This document shows positions 55,853 through 64,000 of a stretch of DNA of 64,000 nt, one piece after another. The notes beneath the pieces were generated by a model. It ran no database searches, was not told the DNA's origin, and worked only from the letters and a program-made list of their open reading frames with translations. Both the position numbers and the translations under genes were made by a program. The stretch is from Ditylenchus dipsaci (lineage: Eukaryota; Nematoda; Chromadorea; Rhabditida; Anguinidae), in contig SADC01001279.1 in assembly GCA_004194705.1 (NCBI GenBank), positions 806,001 through 870,000 on the forward strand, written 5' to 3'. How positions within the stretch are numbered: the first letter of the stretch is position 1; each line of letters begins with the position of its first letter.

Positions 55853-57161
55853 ATGGAGAAGTGTGTATTCTGTGGAAATACTCGGAAATCTGCTCCAAAT
55901 GTCAGATTTTTTGCAGTTCCACGGGAGCCTGGCTTGAAGCGAATTCAGTGGCTGTATGTATTGGGTGATAAGGGAGAGCAAGGAGCAAAAAATCGAGTAT
56001 AGTTTTTGTTATAAATTATATTTTATTGCTTACTTATATTAAAGGTGCTTATAAATTTGTAATAAAATATTACAGGTCTGTGGCCTGCACTTCCGACAAG
56101 GACGACCTTCAAGTGATCCGAGGTAAGCCTTTTTTGCCTTTTTGCTCATCTTACATCGAGCTTTTTAGTCACGAAGATTTTGTGCCACATTTAGTAAGTT
56201 TTATTTTGTATCTAAAGTAACCTTGTATAGCCAGTCAGCAACGCGAAATTTTTTATTTTTGACAAAACTACCTATTCATGTGTAAATTTTGTTCTACGGT
56301 CAACTCCCTGCATAGTGTACACCCGCCATAGTGCACACCTGGCCCTGGTCCTTTGGGTGTGCACTATGGAGGGAGTTGACTGTACCTGCTTGTAACTGAT
56401 GCCTCCGGAAATTTTATAACAAATATTGATCTTTTTAAATTTTGATCGTTCGGATGGTCGTCCACATATAAGCACTCTAATTTCAGTTTGCATCTTTTTA
56501 AATTTTCGTTTGGGATTTGAATTCGTGAGGAATTAAAGATACTAAAATGAATTTACATATTCACAAATATTTTTTTATCAATAAACATTAAAAATATAAA
56601 AAAAAACATGCTAACTGGACGATTCCTCTAGTTATTCCATAAAATTCTAGTACCTCAATCGTGAACCACCAGAAGAAATTTTAAACTACCTGGAGTCATT
56701 GACTGACGATTCAAATTCTGAGAGTAACGCATGTATGTCAGCTTCTTCCAATCAAACAACAACCATGTCAAAGCCGTCCAATGCTGATTCTGCACAAATG
56801 AAACCAGCTAAGCCTTCTATTCTTCAAAGAAAACGTAAACAAAAGCTGGATGAGTTGGAAGAGAATCCACAATTGATACAGGCAAAAATGTCTTTTTATA
56901 GTCAGCGGTAATAACCAATCTTTTTAGAAACAATTTAATCCATCAGCTGAAGCAGCTGCCAATCCATCCAAAATTCACATTCTTCACAAATCTATTGCAG
57001 AAGCGGTCGGAGCAAAACATGGTCAAGCCGTTGTGATTAAAAGAATGGTTGCAGTCAAGAAAAAGCAAACAGCAAATCCTGAAGAGACAAGATCCAAAGA
57101 TATTTCCTCGAGTACTACTCAAAGTAAAAATCTAGATAAAGAACTGGCCAATTGGCATTAA
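55853..57161 (+). CDS. THAP-domain zinc-finger protein
   Basis: Exons 55853-55996, 56076-56122, 56169-56193 and 56651-56911 close in phase and encode ~158 aa. The first ~72 residues form a C2CH THAP DNA-binding domain: MEKCVFCGNTRKSAPNVRFF with C4 and C7, a conserved Pro, then VCGLHFRQGRPSSDP giving the final Cys and His, and HEDFVPHL as the usual closing motif. The remainder is acidic then Ser/Thr-rich and ends KMSFYSQR at a TAA (56909). An alternative donor at 56724 can join in phase to 56947-57161, giving a Lys-rich tail (HGQAVVIKRMVAVKKKQ) ending ELANWH. THAP domains occur both in host regulators and in P-element/Kolobok transposases; no transposase core is seen, so a host gene or small derived gene is likelier. 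A MITE (56297-56382) lies in the third intron. Confidence 0.82.
56297..56382. mobile_element. 86-bp TA-flanked MITE in a THAP intron
   Basis: TA at 56295-56296 and 56383-56384; CGGTCAACTCCCTGCATAGT and the complement CAGTCAACTCCCTCCATAGT. Related by its ends to the 9937-10824 element. Confidence 0.88.
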
Positions 57162-57410
57162 ACTTGTTTAAGTGTCTGTATAAAGTGTCTGTATAAACAC
57201 CACTTATTACGCTTTTTAAGCAGTATTTGAGTTTTTTTTAAATTGATTATAAAATCTTTTGCTGTAATTTTTTCTGATCTCTCAATTGTGTTCAAAAAAT
57301 AATTTTCAGAAAGAAATTCGTTGATTTTTTATAACTCTGAAAACTGCGTTTATTTCAATAAAGTGACACATGCCAATTTTTTGGTCTCTAGCTTTTTCAC
57401 TTAAAATAAT

Positions 57411-57665
57411 GGAACTCCTTCGGAATGGTCATCCCCGACTTTTTTCGAATTTTTACACAGCCAAACTTCTTCATCCACAAGAACTCCAGAATGAATTGCT
57501 GGAAAGTTCGCCTCTTTGCGTCCCATAGCGAGCCCGGTTTGCATGTTTGAACTTCTGCCACGTGCTTTCGATTGTCTTTGCGGGTAATTTTACAAAAAAA
57601 AATTCGAAAAAAACAAAAAAAAAAAATTCGAAAAAAGTAGGGGATGACCATTCCGAAGGAGTACC
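57411..57665. mobile_element. 255-bp hAT-type MITE with 8-bp duplication
   Basis: AAAATAAT at 57403-57410 and 57666-57673; ends GG[A/T]ACTCCTTCGGAATGG followed by TCATCCCC, inverted over about 35 bp. Confidence 0.9.
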
Positions 57666-58130
57666 AAAATAATTTAACAATGTCCTTATTTGCCGGCCAA
57701 ATTCTTTGTCGTAATCCATTTGTTGGTCAAATTTGGTCAAAATTTTCGTCCTGCTTTCAAAGCTAATTTTATTAAATTTTCGTTTTTTTGGCAAGTTCAG
57801 CTTGATGGGCCATAGAGACTTTTTTATTTGTTTTGAACGAAATTAGTTTTGTAAAAAAAATATTTTAAGCAAAATGATTCACGATGAATGTTACTGAAAT
57901 TAAAAAAATCTTTATTTTGACCAAAATTGAACTGTTAAATTCTTGTTTTGAAACTCTCAGTTCACTTGTCAGTTGAAATATATTTAATCTCCACATCTTT
58001 GAATGGTCCTACAAAAAAGTTCAATCAAATTTTGCAGCAAATATTTGCGTGCAAAGTAATAACTAAGCCTAAGCATAAATTTTTTAACAGCCTGTTTACC
58101 TAAATATAAAGATTAACAGTAGTGTACTAA

Positions 58131-58272
58131 GAAGTGATGCCAAGAAAGGGACTCCTAAACTACCAATTATGACCGAACCTGATTCTATTGACAATCCAAC
58201 ACAGCGCTTCGACCAAAGTCCAAATCAAGCCAGAAAAGGATACAAAACTGTTTTTATTGCTGCGATTTGTGG
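58131..58272 (+). CDS. Candidate internal exon before a membrane helix
   Basis: Between an ACTAAG acceptor and a GTAAAA donor the frame reads DAKKGTPKLPIMTEPDSIDN, then PTQRFDQSPNQARKGYKTVF and IAAICG. A hydrophilic N-terminal segment running into a hydrophobic start resembles the cytosolic end of a membrane protein. No partner exons were identified. Confidence 0.3.
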
Positions 58273-58399
58273 TAAAATAAAAAGTTAAATGGTCACGCCT
58301 TGTTCTAAACTGCAGTTTACATTTCAAAATAGTCAGGGACCAGTGTTAGCTACAAATTTAATAAATACTACTTTGATTTTTCGGATTTCCTGTTTTGTG

Positions 58400-58500
58400 G
58401 AACACGTGTATAGACCAGGGCTGGGCACTGGCCGGCCCGAACCTCGCCGGCCGGGCCTAAAAGTCTCCGGCCCGGTTAGGCCCGGGTTAGCTTACAGAAA
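58400..58500. repeat. GC-rich CCGGCCCG island
   Basis: A ~70-bp stretch of CCGGCCCG/GGCCCGG words in an AT-rich setting, with no partner arm found nearby; possibly one end of an element. Confidence 0.4.
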
Positions 58501-58769
58501 ATTGAAAATTTCACTATTTTAAAGGAATTTTCTTACCATAACAATTTTTGTAAATTCTATAAAAGTTCTTCAAAGTTCTTTAAAAAGCTTGAAAATTTGG
58601 TAAAAATTTTTTGAAAATTTAGAATGAGAAAATTTTTCCGGGCTTTTCCGGGCAATACTAAAATACTAGTTATTCTGAAAAGGATTTTTCGCGGAGCGGA
58701 AAGCCCAGTAACTGAACTTTCATAATTACTGATTGTTTCTCAAAATTCGAAATTTTCCAATAAAATTAT

Positions 58770-59705
58770 TACCCCTTTTTGCCGGCATCTCAGCGATGGC
58801 TCTTTTTCAATAGATTTTTTTTATTTTTATAGAGAAACCAGGGAAGAAAGTAAGAATGGCAAGAAAACAATTCCACAAAAGTTGAATTAAGCATTGGCCA
58901 AAATTTGGCCAACCGACTCCAAGCGGTAAAAATACTTTTGGCGCCAATTCAAAAACTGAAACTATTTTAGGGACAAGCATTTGAATTTCTTTAACAATTT
59001 TGTAAATAATACCAATATAACTACCAAGAGAATTAAAAAATACAATTTCGAGCGCTACTTTACAACTTTTGGACGTCACTGAGCTCTGCTTTTTACACTT
59101 TGCGTATCTAACATGCGAAATGCCTACCTTTTCGAAAATTCGTCTTCTCACGCATTTTTTACTGTGTCTTAATTATTTTTTACACTAATTTTTGTCTAAA
59201 AAATAACATCATGATCAACAGAAAAAAAAACTCAATGAAAGTAGTAAGGAAAAGCGATAAGTAGACAAAAAAATAATATTTTTTCTCGAGTTTTTTTTTA
59301 AAATTACCGCGTTGAGCCGGTTGGCCAAAATATGGCCACGATTATTATTGCACCAAAAATATGGCTTTTATATTTTAGCACTTGCAAATGAAAATGCATT
59401 GTTATCTGCAGGAATAGTACTTTCCAATTGCATAAGTAAAGAGCATGGTGTAAATGAAAGTCTTGGTTCACTCAATCAAGTAAAGTTACAAAATCGCGTC
59501 ATACGAAATTGCCAAAATACAACTTTTGGTTAAATTTTTAGCAATTTTTGTTTATCTGATCTTCTGTTGTTTGGGCACTAAAATGTTTGCAAACTTTTTC
59601 TCTATCTTCTGGAAAAAAAATAATGTCTGAACGTGACCAATTAGTTTTGCTTTGGATCACTTTTATAGTTGGCCAAAATATGGCCAACCGGCAAAAGAGG
59701 GTTAA
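58770..59705. mobile_element. Possible piggyBac-like remnant with TTGGCCAAAATxTGGCCAA palindromes
   Basis: The ends resemble each other inversely (TTACCCCTTTTTGCCGG at 58769 and TTAACCCTCTTTTGCCGG read from 59704). The palindrome GGCCAAAAT[A/T]TGGCC appears at 58897, 59321 and 59672. TTAA is intact only at the right. Confidence 0.45.
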
Positions 59706-59809
59706 AATTAAAAAAACGGGCATTTTCGGGGAAATTTAGGTATATAAGTTTAGCTTGAATTGTGACAACAATGTCTTTATGTTTTCATTTTTTTAAATCA
59801 ACGTATTAA

Positions 59810-60060
59810 TCAACACGGGAAAAACTGACTGTGCCAGACTATGTGTATCGTGCATAATTTGACGCTGAACGCGATGGCTGAAAAAAATGTCGTAGAGAGG
59901 AGACATTCGAACGGGTAAAATAGATTCTAAAATTGTATCACGAACTTCTTCAACTCTCTTCACCTTTTAGCCAATCCTCTATTCTGACATTAGATTCGTG
60001 CTCAGCTTAGTCAACTTACTTGTAAAACTGCTTTTAAAATATTATAGCCACTGTCAAATT
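59810..60060. repeat. Third copy of the 4620-6000 element end
   Basis: CTATGTGTATCGTGC, TTTGACGCTGAACGCGATGG and CTTCAACTCTCTTCACCTTT match the arms at 4630-4970 and 5855-5965. Confidence 0.6.
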
Positions 60061-60844
60061 TCAGGATCTTTGGCCTTCTCCGCCTTTCATGTCTCAAATT
60101 ATTGCCGTCCCAGCTGATTCAATAGTGACTAGAGATAGAAATGAGACAGGTCCTGATTCTAAATAATCAGATTTTTTACGGAAGTCTTGACTGGCTCCAG
60201 CATTTCTCACATTCCCTCGAGGCTTATTAAATAGATTAAGAAATTTATAGAAGTTAAGGTTTTTTGTTCTGAAAAAGTAAGTTTTTTTTTCAATGTTTTG
60301 CTTGAAACTTTCTGTTAGTTTTCTAAGCGTTTTTTAAATTTTGTCTTAAATTTTTGCATTTTGTCACTTTGGAGGATGGCAATTAATATAAATTATACGG
60401 TAATTTTTTTTTGAAGAAATATCTTACAGTTCTACATCTTGATTGCACCCAAGCGAAAAATTTACCCGTTCGATGTATTATATTTTTTGTTGTAAAAGGA
60501 TTTGTTCCCAACCATTAAATGTTATAGTCAACTACAAGCACATTTAATGAAGGCATAAACCCCATTACGGCTGGCAGACCACACAAAGAATAAAGAAAAT
60601 GATGGGTGGTGGGAAAACAATTTTTTGCCACAAAGGTTGTTTAATTATTCATTCCAACAACCACCATCAGTTGATCTTTTTTTGCTACCATAAATATGAT
60701 TCCTCTTCAGTTAATAATTGTGCTTTTGCTTAAATTCCCTGAAGTCTTTGGGTCACGCTTCATCGCTGCACATCTGATTCATATCGGTTAGTTAGAAAAA
60801 GGAAAGTCCAAAATTCCAATTTTTAACATTTTAAACAAATTTTG

Positions 60845-62264
60845 GGCTGTACCCCAAAATGAAAGACGAAATTTGCTAATAGGTACACTTGCTAAGAGGA
60901 CATTTGCTAAGAAAAAATTTATGCGCCAATTTGTTTTGAATGGAAGATTTATGCGAACATTAGCGAATTGGTCGTTTTGCTAAGAAGTTATTTTTCTAAC
61001 TACCCTTTTAATAAGGTAATTTTTGTTATGCATGTTGCAATATGTCATTACATCCTCTACAGTCAATTAAAATTTTTTGTAACCAATCCGAACCAGTCCA
61101 AACAACGCCAACCACTCCAAACCACTCTGAATTACCTTGAACAAAATTTTGATAAAGGCCTTTTCTGTCACAAATATGACTCTACAATATTCGGAAAATG
61201 CAGGTACACGGAATCTAACCTAAGACCTAAAAGGTTGACCCAATCACGTTCACCACTGCACCACGAACTCAACTTGGGAATATTGTTATAATTGGGTTTT
61301 TAGTCTGCACCAACCGAATCAAGCGGTCGTCCACTTGGAGCAAAATTTTTTTCCTTTTTCGGTTTCCAACACTTGTTTTCTGGACTAACTTGGGCATGCT
61401 GAAAATGGTTTGATAGTGGTAAAATCCCGTTTCGTAGGTATTTTTTGAGTATTGAGAAATAATTTATTTTAACAAAACTCGATTTTTTCAAAACTCATAA
61501 TATCAAAAAAATTTTGCTCCAAGTAGATGACCACCTGGTTTGGTTGGTTCAAACTAAAAAATTTAATTCCCGCGAAATTGTTCAAAATGCACGAATTTGA
61601 AAAGTGTGGATCAATTCATGTGTGGACCGATTCGTTTTGACTAACATTACTTCTCTTAGGCCATCCAGGTGAATATCCGCCTATCCACTTCTGTTTTTTT
61701 ATTTGGGTGAGTAAAATAACGACTTTGGTCCTGTCAAAGTCGATTCCTCTACATAAATTCCTTTACATCAGAATAAGTAGTTTCTTTTTTATTTTAAACA
61801 AATTTGATTTTTTCAGGTCATTCAGGTGGATATCCACCTGGACAAAGAGAATACACCTCAGGTTATCGGGTAGGGGTGGGTGAAGTCGCAATTTCAATCC
61901 CGTCAAACAGGAATGGTCGCACACGATTTTATATACAGGAGCACTATTTTTCAGCAAATGATACCACCTGGATCACACCACCTGTGTAAAATAAAATAAA
62001 TCCAATAAAGAAGGACTCAAAAAGGGGTACTGAGAATTGAAAAAAATCAAACATGAACACGGGAAATTTGATTACACTGGAACAGTTAAAAATAATAATA
62101 GTCCTTATCAAAATTAACCCTTAGCAAAAGAAAAATTAACAAAAATACCGCAAAAAATTTTCCGTTCATAACAAATTGGCGCATAAATTTTTCTTTTCTT
62201 AACAAAATGACCTCTTAGCAAATGTACCTATAAGAAAATTTCGTCTCAAATTTTGGGGTACAGC
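60845..62264. mobile_element. 1.42 kb TIR element with GGCTGTACCCC ends, hAT-like target
   Basis: About 110 bp at each end is inverted (GGCTGTACCCC, GACGAAATTTGCTAATAGGT, GAGGACATTTGCTAAGAAAA). Flanks AAATTTTG and AATTTTTG may be an 8-bp duplication with one change. The interior has a tRNA-like segment on the minus strand (61272-61198: GTGGTGCAGTGGTGAACG, then GGTTAGATTCCG) and an inverted GGTCGTCCACTTGGAGCAAA pair at 61326/61545. Confidence 0.78.
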
Positions 62265-62304
62265 CAATTTTTGGGGTATCGACGTTATTAACATTTTGAA
62301 ATTA

Positions 62305-62535
62305 CCGTAATTTCTCTATTAAACGAATTTAATTTTCAACCCTTTGAAAATTGGAAAATTTTAAGGTTAATCTCGAAACTTTTGAGTGCTCGACCAAAAT
62401 ATAAAAATTGGAATCGGTGAAGCTCGCGGGCTTTTAAAAAACGTAATAAACAGCTTTACAAAATACTGAGATATAAGTTCTCAAAGTCGAGGGGCCTGTT
62501 TATCAGAGAGGGCCCGTTTAATAGAGAAAATACGG
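62305..62535. mobile_element. 231-bp TA-flanked MITE, CCGTAATTTCTCT family (copy 3)
   Basis: TA at 62303-62304 and 62536-62537; ends CCGTAATTTCTCTATTAAAC and complement. Confidence 0.88.
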
Positions 62536-62539
62536 TATA

Positions 62540-64000
62540 AAAAAACTTAAGCACTTTTTCCGGGGTAATCTGGGATTGGGAAAATATCCGGGTACTTTTT
62601 GTGAGGTTTTATAAAAAAGAGATTTGGGACAAAATGGGACAAAAGGTACATTACGTCAAGGCACCAAATTTTTGAACGCACCAAGTTTTAAATTTTTGAT
62701 CTGCAAAGACAGATATTCGAAATCCGACTTTCAAAAATCACAGTTGAGACCTAATATACACCCTTCGAGTTCGAACCAGCTAGTTTTTTTAATTCCAATT
62801 TTGAACAATTCTAGTCTATATCCCCGTAAAAGGTCGAAAATGTAGATTGATTTTTTTGGTCGGTTTTGCTGTTTTCATTGTATCTTAGTATCTGCTGTGA
62901 TGTTTTCTGAAAGTTTTTCTAAAAAAGTTACGTATATATTTTTCATTACTTTTTATTAGAAAATTGATCCATCAAACAATATTAAACCAGCGAAATTCCA
63001 GATAAAGTCCTGCACCTAAAGTATTTTTGATCAAAAAAGGCAAATTTATACAAACATAAAACATTATAAACAGCAAAAATTTTCGAAAAAAATAAGCCGA
63101 AAACTGTTTTTGATCTTTTGAGGTGTATAGACGAGAATAGTGCCCTAATTTTTGTGATTTTTTTTTTGTCAAAATTTATCTTTCAGTGCGGTCTTAAAAT
63201 CGTAAGTATTCCGATTTTGCGATGGTTTTCCTAAATGACCACATCGTTTTCACAATTAGACGTATAAGCAAAACTGTACTACTCTCCAAAATACATGCGT
63301 CTTTCGGACTAGATTAATTTCCGACAAAAGACTCTAAAACATTAAAGGAGGGGGGAGTTTTTGGTACTGAATAAATATTTGCAGGTTCAGACTAGTGAGG
63401 ATGACAATACAATATGTTGGTATCGGGTATTAGGTCCAATTTGAGTCAAAAATATTGTATTGGAATATTGGGTGTGTCCGTTTTGAAATATTGAATATTG
63501 GGATTGGGTTCGAGAAAAATGTTGGGCAGTATTATTAAGTCCTCAAAACGAACAGTTTTTACCTTTAACGTCTCACTTTTAAATGAAATTTATTTTTAAA
63601 TGAGACAAGAGAAAACAGAAAGTCGTTTAAGAATTGTACACTTCAGAATTTTGATTAGTCTCTGTGATTAATGACGCTTTAGGCACCCATTTTCACATTT
63701 TTTTATTAAGCTGATTTTGGAAGATCGAGCTATAATGCAAAGAATTCGACCAAAAAAAAATCTTAAATCTAAATTATTCAAACCATTTTTCTCAGTTTTA
63801 GAACTCCTGGAAGACTTTTCTTTGGCATTTATTTACTTAGGGGGGGGGGGGCGCATTTTTCACTAATTTGTAAATCATGTTTAAATGACTCCTAAGTGCT
63901 TTAAACGATAAAAAAGTGATTTTCTGACACTTTTTCACATTATTGGAAAGACAAACTTGGTTCCAGAAACACGGCCTATTAATTTTTATTTTTCTAAACT
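62540..64000. other. No gene recognised
   Basis: AT-rich sequence, short open frames only; a 10-G run at 63841-63850. Nothing that repeats or splices convincingly. Confidence 0.4.

Overview
This is an AT-rich eukaryotic nuclear window, most likely from a small invertebrate. The evidence is real protein families split into tiny exons by very short introns (34-60 nt, many exactly 48-51 nt, T-rich with TTTCAG or TTTTAG acceptors) and a very dense load of terminal-inverted-repeat DNA transposons. The intron size is nematode-like, but I cannot prove a phylum from the sequence. No bacterial operons, rRNA genes or CRISPR arrays are visible.

Two conserved host genes can be rebuilt exon by exon with reading phases that close. 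One is a minus-strand SHP-2/corkscrew-type phosphatase (two SH2 domains plus a PTP domain, 25 exons, 47014-53938). The other is a minus-strand SAM-domain protein of the C19orf47 type (32623-39490), with a 5.3 kb intron full of kilobase-scale repeats. A THAP-domain gene lies on the plus strand (55853-57161). An unidentified seven-exon minus-strand gene (18085-19316) and several orphan terminal exons (7658, 12660, 25044, 25340, 31396, 58131 areas) complete the host-like part.

The rest is mainly mobile DNA, often nested two or three deep. An intact four-exon MADF-domain gene (16135-16998) sits inside a 1.5 kb element whose ends carry repeated TGACCCGCGGGTCA palindromes. A 5.66 kb element flanked by TTAA (40626-46281) carries a broken, intron-bearing histone H3 variant and has itself been hit by a TA-flanked fold-back element and by a 2.3 kb element with 38-bp tandem termini that carries a broken Ulp1-like protease gene. 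That last element contains a further 745-bp insertion with a 9-bp duplication. A shortened hAT transposase (26619-27812) is bracketed by inverted AACCTC arrays. Many non-autonomous elements have clear target duplications: TA (mariner/pogo-like), TTA (Harbinger-like), 8 bp (hAT-like) and 9 bp (Mutator-like).

By region: 1-7.3 kb nested inverted-repeat elements; 7.3-11.9 kb large composite with pogo-like ends; 12-18 kb fold-backs and the MADF element; 18-19.3 kb unidentified gene; 20-25 kb inverted-repeat elements; 25-28 kb two convergent exon groups and the hAT copy; 28-32 kb fold-backs, tRNA-like repeats and minisatellites; 32.6-39.5 kb SAM gene; 40.6-46.3 kb TTAA element; 47-54 kb SHP-2 gene; 54-64 kb Harbinger MITE, THAP gene, hAT MITE and further repeats.
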